A stretch of 64,000 bases of DNA from Arion vulgaris (GCA_020796225.1 CM036755.1:61558152-61622151), one strand, 5' to 3'; positions 10,335 to 21,299 are shown, counted from the first letter of the stretch. Program-made: numbers and translations. The notes: generated from the sequence alone by a model not told the origin.

Positions 10335-10780
10335 TTCACTGATCTCTTTCTTACACAAGAAGATCTTGGCAGTAATGCAAGAACTACATAGCACCGGCAA
10401 GGGTTTCATATGCAACTTTGAGGAGAATACAAGTTTATAGCAAAGTTAAATTTTTAAGGCGTTTTTGCCCAGGCAGCAGCATTCCAGCATACTCTTATCG
10501 ATTTTCACTGCCAAGGGTTGCAAATGATCACTTTTTAACACATGATGTTTGCTCTGAACCGTGTCCCTATGACTAATCAGATCCGATACCATGCTACGGT
10601 ATAACTCCAAATATCTTCATCACTTTCAAAATTACATCGGGGACCCTCGCCGGTGCTACAGAGTTCATGCACTGCAGTTGAGAACTGCTTCTGTAAGAAA
10701 GAGATCAGAGCGCACATGGTTACTCACCAAAGTGCAATGATGATTTTCCTATCAATCAATCAATCAATAACTCCAGATGC
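10335..10780. mobile_element. Two SINE F copies in opposite orientation
   Basis: 10,335-10,560 is a reverse copy ('agcaccggcaagggtttc'); 10,600-10,780 is a forward copy ('tcgccggtgctacagagttc') ending in the tail 'tcaatcaatcaatcaa'. The transcript could fold here. Confidence 0.7.
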
Positions 10781-10904
10781 TATACTTTAAAGTGGGGTGT
10801 TTTTTTTTGTAAAATCTTACAGTTACTCATCAGTACAACTGTGTGCCATGTTGGCTAATATAATATGAATACACTTTGGCTGAAATTCCAATATGCCTGT
10901 ACTA

Positions 10905-11030
10905 CATACTGTAGGGACCTAACAGGGGTGTAATGTACTCACGTTCTTGCAGCAACCAACACATGTCACAAACAGTGATTAACTTGGATGATAAGAATTG
11001 ATGCAAACAAACAAACAAACAACATATCAC
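10905..11030 (+). mobile_element. SINE C 3' piece
   Basis: 'tagggacctaacaggggtgt', 'cacgttcttgcagc', 'cacaaacagtgatt' match the C-type tail; ends in a (caaa)n run. Confidence 0.5.
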
Positions 11031-11039
11031 TTATGTTTT

Positions 11040-13065
11040 ATCAACAGTCTTCAATAGGACTAGGAAATCAATCTCACCTACATTGAGATCAGGGAGATGG
11101 AAAAATAGTATGATCATTGCGAACAGAAAATGAACAAAGTGCTTTGGAAAGAGAGGTGAGTAGAGTACCAACACAGCATGGAGTGGATTTTACTTACAAG
11201 CAAGTCAAATGTATGGTAAATGATAAAGTGAGCAGCACAAACATAGAGAAGATAACGGACAATTTTATAAATTGGTAGGCATAGATTGTTGGGGAGTTTA
11301 GGATGGATAAGGTAAATGTTTTTCAGGCCTCTTGGTGACCTTATGTTGGATGAGGACACTAAATTGATGTTAACCCTCTTATTCCTGGAGCGCCGAATCG
11401 CCTGTATCGGTATAAACCCGTAGCGACCGTTACGCCGGTGGATATATACCTTTTAAATCGTTTTCTATATCTTTCTGCGAATAGACACGCTAAATTTAGC
11501 CTAATGTCATTGCGATAATGGCTGCTGCCATTTTAGAAATCCGTGTTTCTAGTGTATTTGGTTTCATATCGCGAATATTTGAAAAAGTCCTATATTTTCT
11601 GGAAAAACTTGTGATTTATGATTCAGTTGATGGAAAATTTGCCGGCGAGATCGTGGATAAATCGGATTGCTATATAATTAATTCAAGATTTGCGTCAGAA
11701 AATACGACGCTAGTTCTAGTGTTTACGACAGTTTACGTAACTATTAGTTACGATGAATTACGATTATCGATGGATGCGAACACCCGCTTTCCTCCATCCA
11801 CCGGGTCGTAAAGTTGAGAGAGAATAGTCGCAACAGCTGAGCACTATCAATATTGAACAATTTAGTGAAGAAACAGATTCTGCAAATGACAGTGATTCAG
11901 ATTCAGAATATTCTCTATTTGTGATTACCGTCATTACGGCACACGCGATGTAACGTTTACAAGAGGTATTTGTTTAGAACTGGACAGAGCTAACCAGCGC
12001 ATTTGCTCTATGAAAATTCAGGAAAATCCAGATCCTTCATGAACACCTGTTTCTTTTGATTACATCAAAATCTTTCTTTATGTAAACTATATGTGTCGAG
12101 CTCACCAGTTACCTTACTACAGAATGTTTTGATTTACTGATAAACTGTTGAATGTGCCTGCTATGTCAAATATAGTGTCAAGAAATAGATTTGAAAGTAT
12201 CAGCAAATATTTGTACCTCAATACCTCAATGTCAATTCCATATTCGTTCCATGAGGACAATATGGACATGTGGAAGGTTGAACCTCTGTTTTGATTGTAT
12301 GAGGGCCCTCATGTCCATACAAATATGCAGGCTAGGCAACTGAAGGACTGATAAATTCCCAGATACTGCAGGACTGATAAACTCCATTCATGCCAACCAT
12401 CAACCGATTCAACTCTACTGCGTGGCAGAATGCAGAGCCGCAGTTAGTGTTTCTAAATGAAGATGAGGACTGCACCACGAAGGTGTGTGGAAACAAGTGA
12501 TAGCTGCCCCATATGTAAAATCAACCTCTGCTAGGAGATTGTTTTCAACCTTTCAATTTACATTTATCCTCAATAAAACTGACATTTTTGAGTGAAACAT
12601 ACTTTCAATATTGTCATTCATTTTTATTTCTTCACTTGTATAATTTTTACATCCAACTTGCATGGTATTGACAACATACATGTTTACAAACTAGTACCTC
12701 ATCCATTTAACTGTAAATTGGACTTTAAATCACAAATATTGATTAGAAATTGTATTTGTTATGAATTTTATTTCACAAGCACTTCTCATTGTTGCTGGGT
12801 TATTTCCCTTGCCCTGGGAACTCGGTAGGAACTTTTTTTGAAGGGCTAGGAATAAGAGGGTTAAATTAATCCAGTGATTTTGAAAGTTTGGAATTACATG
12901 TTGTGCAAGTAGAGCTGGAAGTCTGGGGGACAGAGAGAGAAGTGTGTTTAACCAGCGAGCCACAGGAACTATCAGTATGCATACCCTTCAACATCTGTTG
13001 AGGGAAACTGAGCACCTATGGGTCTGCCCGGAGTGCTGTGACGTCAGTTTAGTAAATAAAAAAAC
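11040..13065 (+). mobile_element. LINE (RNase H family) 3' fragment hosting piggyBac
   Basis: The flanks 11,300-11,373 ('atgttggatgaggacactaa') and 12,865-13,065 ('cagcgagccacaggaactat', 'gcacctatgggtctgccc') together form the same LINE 3' end seen uninterrupted at 26,860-27,085. The piggyBac element splits it. Confidence 0.75.
11374..12860 (+). mobile_element. Decayed piggyBac transposon
   Basis: It is flanked by TTAA on both sides (11,370-11,373; 12,861-12,864), the piggyBac target site. The ends are a perfect 13-bp inverted repeat: CCCTCTTATTCCT at the left and AGGAATAAGAGGG at the right. Broken plus-strand frames resemble a piggyBac transposase: SNIVSRNRFESISKYLYL, then NTSMSIPYSFHEDNMDMW in the DDE region, and near 12,470-12,550 a Cys-rich C-terminus with DSCPICKINLC. 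There are many stops and frameshifts, so it is not active. Confidence 0.9.
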
Positions 13066-13109
13066 CAATAATACAAATTGGTTACTAAAATTTTAAGACT
13101 CTGAAGCCC

Positions 13110-13370
13110 ATGTGGTACCAGGTCCACAAGGGGAGCAAAGAATAGTACCACTGCGACCTACAAGGCATGTTGTAAGAGACGAATGAGGTAGGGGCCTAGG
13201 GAAACTACCCTAGTAAATAAAAAACGCAGCAGAAACCAGATGTGCTGGCCTACTTGTAGGCGCATAGTTGGCACAATGTACAATTGGTCTTATGCTCAGA
13301 TCACATACAAATAAAAAAAGAGGGGTTCAATAAGGGGTCGATATGGAGCGTTCGAAGAAGAAGAAATAGA
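13110..13370 (+). mobile_element. SINE family B
   Basis: Near full-length: 'aggggagcaaagaatagtac', 'acctacaaggcatgttgtaa', 'gtgctggcctacttgtaggc', 'gtcgatatggagcgttcg', ending in gaagaagaag. Confidence 0.8.
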
Positions 13371-13374
13371 AGAA

Positions 13375-13610
13375 GTAAAACCCTGAGAATAATTGAAACA
13401 ATTACTGTCAATACAAAACCTTCATCATGGAAGGAGACATACCAGCAAAGAGAAGAAGAGGAAGACCATGGAGAAGATGGATTCAGGATGTAAATGATGG
13501 TTTGAACATGACGGCTGCAGAGGCAGGACATCAGGCCTATGAGAGAGAAAAATTTCAGAGGAATGTTGGGATGGCAAAGTTTTGCTCAGGACAAGCTATT
13601 TGATGACGAC
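13375..13610 (+). mobile_element. LINE family A 3' end
   Basis: RRRGRPWRRWIQDVNDGLNM is followed by TAAEAGHQAYEREKFQRNVG, ending 'ttttgctcaggacaagcta'. It stops 19 bp before the PKD3 exon donor region. Confidence 0.8.
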
Positions 13611-13628
13611 AAAAACTTAGGTTCAAAC

Positions 13629-13752
13629 CTGGTTTAACAAACACTTGTACATCTGCAGTATCCGTCTGTCCTGCTGAATCTGTGACTTTCAGTGTGAACT
13701 TGTAGTCTCCTACTTCCAAGTTACTCAGTTGTAAAACTGGAGACAACACACC
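13629..13752 (-). CDS. KIAA0319L: PKD3, second exon
   Basis: The acceptor is CTGTTTCCAG; the donor CCAG|gtttga is again a GTTTG type. It has 41 full codons, phase 0 in and 1 out. LQLSNLEVGDYKFTLKVTDS is followed by AGQTDTADVQVFVKP, the canonical closing half of a PKD domain ('L.L..L..G.Y.F.L.VTDS.GQ.DTA.V.V.V.P'). Confidence 0.96.
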
Positions 13753-13959
13753 CTGGAAACAGTAGTTATTAGAACATATAGTTTGAACTTATATGAGACA
13801 CATTGCATTTAAATAAATGAGATACTGAAGTTGTCCCAAGGTATTCAAAGTTGTCTGCTCTTTCTATTTTGTGACTGTTGACACATATATTAGCCAACAA
13901 TCCTGTTTAATCAATTGTAAATATCTTCGTTTTCATTGTATTGTATCGGCTATTAAAGA

Positions 13960-14215
13960 ACATAAAATCAAGGAAAATTAAATATTTTTGACATATAAAA
14001 TGACATGAGTGCCTAGAAAAGATATCTTTGGAGGGAATGGTGCCTGGAAGAAGAGCGAGAGGAAGACCTAGAAGATGATGGGTGCAAGATGTTATTGACG
14101 ATCTGAGAATGACTGCTGGTGATGCTGGTCAACTTGCACAGAACAGAGAGTTTTCAGGACTGCTGTCATGGGAGCCAAGTTCCGAAGGGACAAGCTACTT
14201 GATGATGATGATCCA
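13960..14215 (+). mobile_element. LINE family A relative
   Basis: It has a degraded GHI.R region, then 'gagaggaagacctagaagat' and a 'gacaagctacttgatgatga' end. Confidence 0.65.
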
Positions 14216-14309
14216 ATTATTTAAGGTGTTCGAAGTTATACACTGTACAGATAGAACTGAATGCCTAAGGGGCAAAGTGAGGAGTGTGACTAATCAGTGA
14301 GCCATGAGA

Positions 14310-14555
14310 ACCATAAGTATATAAGAACAGGCTGGGCAGCCCTGAGCCAGTCAAAATTTATTAGAACGATTAGAAAATAAAATTCCTACCAAATATTTTG
14401 ACCATCTTCTAAATTACATAGGTAACCCTTGCAGGTGCTACAGATTTTGTGCACTGTTGCTGAGATCTTCCTACGTAAGAAAGGAGATCAGAGCACACAC
14501 GGTTACTCACCAAAGTGCAATGATGATGGTCCTATCAATCAATGAATCAATCAAA
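14310..14555 (+). mobile_element. SINE family F
   Basis: 'ccttgcaggtgctacagatt', 'tacgtaagaaaggagatcag', 'caccaaagtgcaatgatgat', tail 'tcaatcaatgaatcaatc'. Confidence 0.75.
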
Positions 14556-14594
14556 AAGTGAACAATTAAATACTACAACACAAACTATGTGTAC

Positions 14595-14755
14595 CATCAT
14601 TCCAACAGTAAGTTTATCATCAGATACTTTAATCCACTCATAGGTTAGCTGCCCTTTGTCATCTGCACTGCTGTTGCCATAGAGAGTGACAGATGTTTGA
14701 GGGAGATGGATGACAACATCAGATCCAGCATCTGCCTTAGGAGGGTAATCTTTCT
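14595..14755 (-). CDS. KIAA0319L: PKD3, first exon
   Basis: The acceptor is GTCCAACAG and the donor ATGATG|gtacac; 53 full codons, phase 1 in and 0 out. It reads DYPPKADAGSDVVIHLPQTS, then a LYGN-SSADD strand and YEW. In human KIAA0319L the equivalent part also begins with DYPP and has 'LYGN.S.DD'. This is the most family-specific exon in the window. Confidence 0.96.
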
Positions 14756-14956
14756 CTGTTGGACGATTTAACCATTGTAACAGAATTATTTTCTCAGAAG
14801 AGTTTGTTCAGTTAAATGCAACTAATTATTTTCTACAAGGTTAACCATTTCACTCTGTAATTTATTTTCAACCTCTGAACGAATTTATTTAGTAAATTAT
14901 ACTTAATTTTCCAGTAACTTGGCTTTGCATCTTCTAATAAATTTACCACTAACTTA

Positions 14957-15569
14957 TACAGGGTGTTTTTATTGTTGCTGTGCAGTGAATTTTGAAATAT
15001 TTTAGTAATTACATCATGAATGATGGAATTTCTGAGGTTCACAATCCTGTGTGAAGCAGTACACAACAAGCCATTGTTATATTAACGATTTCAATGCTGA
15101 AAGGAAATGGTGTTAACCGTTGAATACGGGTATTTTTGGTGAAGCATGTCTTTTATAATGGTGGCAAATATACTGAAGAAGTAATTCGACAATATGTGCT
15201 GAAATTTTCAGACTCACAAGTCATGTTGACAGCCACTTTACCGAATACAAGCCAGACAAGAGCAGTAGTATCTAGATAAATAATAGCAATCTATGTTTAC
15301 ATTCGTTGGAAGTCTTTAAATCCCCAATTGAAGCCCTCTGTGAGTGCAGTTCAATTCTGCGGGCTGGCAGAAAAGCCACAGGTTCTCCAGATTTACGGTG
15401 TTTTGGCACCGAACCAAAGGTTCACTGATGTCCATGGCACTGAGGCAAAGAGCTGAATGCTCGAGTGCTTCTGGATCGGAAAAAAAGCTCAATTGAAAAC
15501 CAATTTCTCGTGATGTAGTCTCGCATGGGCATAAATTTCACGGCACAGCAACTTTATAAACACCCTGTA
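14957..15569 (+). mobile_element. Non-autonomous mariner-type element
   Basis: Terminal inverted repeats of about 35 bp with a few mismatches: left TACAGGGTGTTTTTATTGTT, right (reverse complement) TACAGGGTGTTTATAAAGTT, both continuing GCTGTGC-GTGAAATT-like. It begins and ends with TA, as expected for Tc1/mariner targets. No transposase frame. A SINE sits inside. Confidence 0.85.
15333..15489 (+). mobile_element. SINE family H nested in the mariner-type element
   Basis: It is flanked by the perfect 8-bp duplication caattgaa (15,325-15,332; 15,490-15,497). The body 'ggttctccagatttacggtg', 'gagtgcttctggatcgg' recurs at 17,080-17,270. Confidence 0.8.
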
Positions 15570-15794
15570 TATTGGTCAGGAGGACAAAAGGGTTAATCAG
15601 TAGATTGCAATAAACATTTTTCAACAAGATTAATCAATTGTTGTCATACATTATTTTTCTTACACCTCATGAAATCTATGCTAAGAGAAATTTTTTAGTT
15701 CAATCGATGCTAACATATTATTTTCTTACAGCTTATTCAAAATAGCATTCTTCTGCTGCCGTAAACAGAAATACTAAATAAATAAAGATAATAC

Positions 15795-15859
15795 CTTTAT
15801 GAATGGTAACATTTGCTGATGTTGAGTTTGTGGCACCATCTGAATCTATTACTGTTAAC
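15795..15859 (-). CDS. KIAA0319L: PKD2, third exon
   Basis: The acceptor is TTACCCACAG and the donor AAAG|gtatta; 21 full codons, phase 2 in and 1 out. LTVIDSDGATNSTSANVTIH is the final PKD2 hairpin ('L.V.DS.G...S..A.V.V'), with two possible N-glycosylation sequons (NST, NVT). Confidence 0.94.
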
Positions 15860-15939
15860 CTGTGGGTAACAATTTCATCATTCTTATTTGTTAAACTACA
15901 GTTAACAATATGAGACAAGATAATTATATTCTTCTTCAA

Positions 15940-16185
15940 ATGCTCCATAATGACCACTTGTTTACCACTCTGTGCGATTTGTATGTGATCCGAGCCTAAG
16001 AGCGATTGTACGTTGTGCCAGTTAGTCATCTACAAGTAGGCCAGCACATCCAATTTCTGTGATGCTTTTTATTTACTAAGGTAGCTCCCTACGTCCTACA
16101 TTAGTTGCCTCTTAAGATATGCCTTGTAGGTTGCAGTGGTACTATTCTTTGCTTTCCTTGCAGGCCCCGCACCATATGGGAGATA
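15940..16185 (-). mobile_element. SINE family B
   Basis: Reverse copy: 'caagtaggccagcacatcca', 'gttgcctcttaagatatgcc'. Confidence 0.75.
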
Positions 16186-16384
16186 TAATCATATTAACAT
16201 CAGCATCTTCTTCTACTTCGTTTGCACTCTGTGAATTCCAGCGTAAGTGGCACCTGGTATGGCGCTTCTGACTGATTTTTACGTGGAAGCCTCCTTACTG
16301 TTTTATTGGCGTCCCTCGCCATGCAGGTGGGCCTTCTATGACTTCAGAGGTACTTGAAGTTTAAATCCTCAAGTGTGATCTGAA

Positions 16385-16925
16385 CATCACCATCATCAAA
16401 TAGCTTGTTCTGAACAGAACTTTGTCACCCTTAGAGTCCTTCAGAATTTCTCTCATAGATCTGATGTTCCACCTCTGCTTCCGTCATGCTCAATTCATCA
16501 GTCACATCTTGAATCCATCTACTCCATTTTCTTTCTCTTTGCCCTGATACCTCTTTCCATAATGGTATTTTCGAACCCTTCACTTTTTTAAATGTCCAAA
16601 ATACTTCAATTTCTCATTCTTATTAGTAGGATCAGTCAGTTTTTCTTTGCTTCTGTTTTGAGTTCCTTCTGGATATATCTATCTATTTTCTTCTTTGTCC
16701 ATGGTATAAGAAGGACTCTTCTGTAACACTTATATTCAAAAGTACATAAATGCTTTTCTACCGTTTTGTGGAATGTCCATGCTTCACTTCATGCCTATAA
16801 GTTGCCATTGAAAATATACATTCTCTTTGTATTCTGATCTTGTTTTAAACCAGTTCCATTCCATACTGTTTAAGTTTCTGCATGGCTACGTTTTTCTGTT
16901 ATGTACTCCACATTTGTATCTCTAT
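16385..16925 (-). mobile_element. LINE family A fragment
   Basis: Reverse copy from 'atcatcaaatagcttgttct' to 'ggactcttctgtaacactta', extending further 5' than other copies. Confidence 0.75.
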
Positions 16926-17530
16926 TAGTGCTATATTGAACCAATACTTATGAATGGCAGCGAATCACAGACAATGGACATGCAATCAATAAGATCGTTG
17001 GAAGACACAGAGTTTTACAGAAGAATGCTGAAAATTCCATGGACAGCGAAGAAAACAAATGATGAGGTTTTAAAACAGGCCTGTGCCCGCCTGCCCAGCA
17101 TGTTCGTAGCACTTTGAACGACGGTGTGACAAGCCCTCTGTAAGTGCGGGCTCAATTCTGCAGGCTGGCAGAAAAACCACAGGTTCTCCAGATTTACAGT
17201 GTTCGTGGCACCGAGCCAAAGAGCTGAACGCTCAAGTGCTTCTGGATCGAAAATAAATAACAGGCCTGCACACAAAGAAACCTTATCCAAAGAATAAAAA
17301 TCAGACATTCAAGGTTCTTTGGGCATACAATGTGAAGAGAAGGGTTATAACATTTGGTAACAACGGGTAAAATTCAGGGAAGGTGTGATCATGGAAGACA
17401 CTGGGAGAAGATGTTGGATGATCTGACATCGTGGTTCGACAAAAGATCAACGTTAGAACTGATTAACTGCATCATGGATAGATAGTTGCAGAGAGACATG
17501 ATCGCCTACGCCGGCAAGCATGGCATTTGA
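16925..17530 (+). mobile_element. LINE family M fragment interrupted by SINE H
   Basis: 'ttgaaccaatacttatgaat', 'ttccatggacagcgaagaaa', 'agaaaccttatccaaagaat', 'gacatgatcgcctacgccgg'. The insert at ~17,079-17,267 is SINE H flanked by the duplicated aacaggcctg. Confidence 0.75.
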
Positions 17531-17739
17531 TCATTTGATTTTTATCACTTGTCAGTAGTGACCAAGGTATCATATTAACAACTAACAAATAAACAATAAT
17601 GTAACAATAAGTCACCAGGTTCATTGCAACAGACCTTTGATTGCAGAGATGTACATAATGAAACAATCATTGTGTTATGACTGCTGGTGTGGACGTTCGC
17701 AGGCCTCAACATCTACTTGTCTTTAGATCTATTGGCTAT

Positions 17740-17965
17740 TAGAAGGATTGTTGCTGGAGCTACGGAGTTTGTGCTTTGTGCAATGCTCTCAGCAGGTGGC
17801 GTGCACTTCTGGAGAGGGACCGAGCCATATGGGGTAAAATCTGGTGCAATGAAGTCAATCCTTCGGCTTTAAAACCTTTTAAACTATGCTACAAAGTGAG
17901 AGTCACAGTGGCAGAGTGGTTAAAGCATGTGCTTCCTAGATCAGTGATCTCAGTTCAAAACCTCT
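17740..17965 (+). mobile_element. SINE family D body plus tRNA-like head
   Basis: 17,750-17,875 is the D body ('gctacggagtttgtgctttg', 'gagccatatggggtaaaatc'). 17,890-17,965 looks like a new D head ('agtggcagagtggttaaagc', 'cagttcaaaacctc'). Confidence 0.65.
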
Positions 17966-18129
17966 AGTTACTGTTGGAATTATTTCCCACATCAATGAGC
18001 TCTCAGACGGACTAAGAGTACTGGAGAAACATGGGAAGTATCGCGACCTGTATGATGGTGACAACAGCATCTGTCATGTGTCCTTGGTTTAAAGAAAATA
18101 CGGTCTTCTTCTTTCTTCCATTTACTTTT

Positions 18130-18700
18130 TACAGAAGTGTTTGGGGATGGGAGGGAGGGGGTGGAATGTAGTGATCTTGTGTGTGCTTGTTATAATGCAC
18201 TTTATAATCTTAAAGCTGTTTTGATGCTGTCACCCAATCTTTTGCGTGGTCTTCCTCTTGCTCTGTACACATTATACTTTTTCTGTGTGGCTCTCTATGG
18301 TAGGCGCTACCAGGGCATTCTTGTCAAGTGTACAAACCATTTAATCTGTTGTTCTTTTATGAATTGCATGACTAGTTTCACATCTAGTCTTCTTCTGATT
18401 TCTTTATTTCTAATTTTGTCTCTTATTGTCAGACCTGTAGCTCTTCTAAGACACCTCATCTCTGTCGTTATGATTTTCCGCTCATTAGCTGCTGTTATTG
18501 GTCATGTTTGACACTGGTAACATAGTGTTGACCAGAAAATCGTTCTTATAAGATTTGCTTTCGTTTTTAGCAGTATCTCTATGTGACAACAGTGGTGTTA
18601 ACTGCCCCAGTACTTGGTTAGCTTTTGTACAACGATTGCTAATTTCCCTATTGATATTTCCATCTGGTCTAACAATGTATTTCCCAATATGACACATGTT
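18130..18700 (-). mobile_element. LINE family V reverse transcriptase fragment
   Basis: Minus strand reads NREISNRCTKANQVLGQLTP, then RCLRRATGLTIRDKIRNKEI, then FIKEQQIKWFVHLTRMPWYR, the same protein as the LINE at 42.3-43.2 kb. It ends 85 bp before the PKD2 exon. Confidence 0.8.
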
Positions 18701-18785
18701 ATGAAAATAGGTTCATTACTTTACTTTATTGAAGCTATTGATGCTGGGAACTGATATAAGAACAATGAAGAAAAAGAATACTCAC

Positions 18786-18918
18786 CTGAAGGTGTAGTTT
18801 CCAGGTACTAGATCTTTCAAAGTCAACATTTGACCTTCATGATTTAATTCATGGTCTTGCAGTGGCCCACTGACCTCCTCCCATTTGTAAGAGACAATCT
18901 TGTCATCATCTGTGCTCT
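18786..18918 (-). CDS. KIAA0319L: PKD2, second exon
   Basis: The acceptor is ATGATGCAG and the donor TTCAG|gtgagt; 43 full codons, phase 1 in and 2 out. STDDDKIVSYKWEEVSGP is the conserved 'S.DD..IVSY.WE...GP' PKD core, and LTLKDLVPGNYTF is the 'L.L..L.PG.Y.F' strand. A sequon NYT lies near the end. Confidence 0.96.
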
Positions 18919-19079
18919 CTGCATCATAACACGGGAGTGTCAATGATTAGTGGCATGTATGGTGGACAGTATAATCAAATGGAGAAGGTGCAAATTGGTT
19001 AGAGAATTTGGTTCTTGCACACAGGGTGCTCCCATCTGATAAGCGAAGGTGGTCATCTCAATGTTGACAATACTGCATA

Positions 19080-19260
19080 TGAGTCATGACAACATAGTGG
19101 TTAATGCACTTGCTCCGTAGGTGCATGGTCCGGGGTTCATTTTCCCAGTGGGGTGAAATTTGGTAAAGACTGTAACAGCTTTCAGGTCGACCCAACCTCA
19201 ATTCGGTGCCAGAGAAGCACTTGGAAGGACAGGCAGCCGGCAGTATGCTGACTACATCAC
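19080..19260 (+). mobile_element. SINE-like repeat W
   Basis: A tRNA-like start ('acatagtggttaatgcactt', 'gtccggggttcattttccc') is followed by 'cgacccaacctcaattcggt'; a reverse copy is at 56,500-56,770. Confidence 0.55.
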
Positions 19261-19364
19261 CCATCATGTACTAATGGTCAAAGAAATAATATGGGCCCAA
19301 CATCATATTTACCAATATATCTCATGGTCTGAAAACAGGTTCTTTTTTTAAAACCCACATCAGT

Positions 19365-19520
19365 TCAGTTTCAGCTTGGATATCTTCATTACACTCCGGC
19401 CATAGGTGTTTCGATCTCCATCGCAATATCTTCAACAGCATCCAGCGACTAACCGTACCAGTTCGATGTTGATTGCTGAGCCAACTCATATACTTGTTAT
19501 GCAGTTCTCTTCTGGGAAAT
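19365..19520 (+). mobile_element. Repeat family G
   Basis: 'tatcttcattacactccggc', 'caacagcatccagcgactaa', 'ccgtaccagttcgatgttga'; also at 21.0, 25.3 and 30.2 kb. Confidence 0.65.
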
Positions 19521-19574
19521 CTACTTATATGTATGTATAGTTGAAAGAAGTCTCTCTTCTCTCTCTCTCACGAT

Positions 19575-19895
19575 CACCGCCCAGACCGATGTACCAGACT
19601 TCCCATAAATTCTATTCATGTGGAAATCTGATTCATGCAGCCTTAGCATTGGTTTGTTTTACGTCACATCTTCAGCACCATTTGGAGCTCTGGTGCTTAT
19701 ACTTCGGCGATGTGTTCGGTTTCAGCCAGCGTTTACTCGGATCGCTCTCCGTTCTGTAGCCATCTGGTGTTTTTTTTGGTGTGGGGTAGCTAGCCCCATA
19801 CCCAACCTCCTTAGTCGCCTCTTACGACATGTGTGGCAGGTAACAGTGGTTCTATTCTTTACACCCTAATTTGAGCCCCGGTAGCCACTCGAGCG
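19575..19895 (-). mobile_element. Repeat R next to SINE C
   Basis: 19,575-19,780 is the reverse complement of 27,480-27,665. 19,785-19,895 is a reverse SINE C ('cttagtcgcctcttacgaca'). Confidence 0.65.
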
Positions 19896-19914
19896 GAAAG
19901 GGGTCTAAGGGTGA

Positions 19915-20155
19915 ATCATTGACTTCATGGTACCAAGTTTTCCCATGTGACTTGGCCCACTCTCCGCAGCAATGGCTCACCATCTGCTGAGAATATTGCA
20001 CAATGCAAGAACTACGTAGCTACAGCAACAATCCTAAGGGATATCTGGAAAAAAAATGCACTCGCGCACCAAAAAATGCGGTTCAGATTCAAACCAGAAA
20101 CCTTCAGAATGCAAGACAAACTGCTTAACACTTTACCAGAGACACTTGCCCATAT
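19915..20155 (-). mobile_element. SINE family D
   Basis: Reverse copy: 'ccatctgctgagaatattgc', 'gcaagaactacgtagctaca', ending in the tRNA-like head near 20,150. Confidence 0.65.
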
Positions 20156-20164
20156 ATGTAGTTA

Positions 20165-20640
20165 ATACATGACCAAGTTGATACATAGACTAGTTTTCTG
20201 TATCAAGCAATTTACAATTGCAACTTATTCAAATTCTTCCCTATGGGTGCTTCATCCATTATCTTCTGAGATTATGTATGGCCCTTTTCATCTTTACAGA
20301 CAGTCAAGTGGCAAGTGTTTTACTGTGACAACTTCTGAGTTTGCAGTTATCTCTCTTGCCTTTCAGTTCATCGCTAAGTCTCTTTTCAAAAGATTCTACA
20401 CCTTTGTGGATGTTTTCTAAAAACTTAGTCATCAGTTAGTTTTTCACATTTGTTGGAACCGATAGAAAAGTTCTTCACTGAGGCCTTGCAGACATCTTTA
20501 TATCTGAGAAGTTGGTCTACCTTGGTGCCTCTTCCTTTCCGAAAGTTCCCAGAACAACACTTGCTGTGGTATGCGGATATTGTCCATTCTTCTCACATGA
20601 CCTAGCCATCCTAGTCTTCTGCTTATAATCTGAAATTATA
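20165..20640 (-). mobile_element. LINE 3' fragment
   Basis: 20,440-20,640 minus strand reads RRLGWLGHVRRMDNIRIPQQ, then a Lys/Arg-rich GRP segment. 20,165-20,440 is not assigned. Confidence 0.6.
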
Positions 20641-20722
20641 AGGATGCCATAACCATATTGGTAGTTATAACAGCAATATTCAGAATATTTGAAATGAGAA
20701 ATTATTTATAAATATCCCAAAC

Positions 20723-20812
20723 CTGAGCCATCCAAAAATGCAACATTTGGTAAATACACTTCCTGTGTTGGGCGGTGGATGATGGCACGAGGTGGCTGGT
20801 TCTGACGGGCAG
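20723..20812 (-). CDS. KIAA0319L: PKD2, first exon
   Basis: The acceptor is TTGTTCTCCAG; the donor TCAG|gtttgg is non-optimal (GTTTG rather than GTRAG). It has 29 full codons, phase 1 in and out. The content NQPPRAIIHRP followed by EVYLPNVAFLDGS matches the PKD start pattern 'PP.A.(V/I)....(E).TLP.....LDGS'. Confidence 0.95.
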
Positions 20813-20949
20813 CTGGAGAACAACAAAATATTTATATACGGGCAGGGAAATAGAATATGTTAATTTTGCAACAAGTTAAAACTGAAGTGAAGTAGTTGAT
20901 AAAGAAGATAAAATGTAAAAATGAAATATTTCGACAAATAAAACTGACA

Positions 20950-21080
20950 GTTATATGAGGGTTATCATCATAGCACTCCAGACATGTCCATAGGTGCTAC
21001 GATCTCTGCCTCAACAAATCCAGCAGCTCACTGTGGCGCAACATGCCAGTTCAATATTTATTAATTAATCAATTTTTTTG
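20950..21080 (+). mobile_element. Repeat family G fragment
   Basis: 'tagcactccagacatgtcca', 'ggtgctacgatctctgcctc', 'catgccagttcaatatttat'. Confidence 0.5.
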
Positions 21081-21299
21081 CATATTTGGTGTGTCATTCT
21101 TTTCGGGCTGTGCCAATAATGACACCCATCTCTCTCAATCTGGTCAGCAACTGGGATTCACAACCCTGAAACTCCTCTATTCGGAAAGACTCAATATGTT
21201 AAGAATGTCATTTCAGTCCACTGCTGTTCGCTTTGATATCATAGCCATGCCAGACAATCTATCAGCTCATTCATTACCTCAAACTTTTGCGTGAACAGG

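Noticed and set aside
11518..11811. 97-codon frame beginning MAAAILEIRV
   Set aside because: It lies inside the piggyBac element and ends in a region without transposase similarity; likely a decayed N-terminal part, not a host gene.
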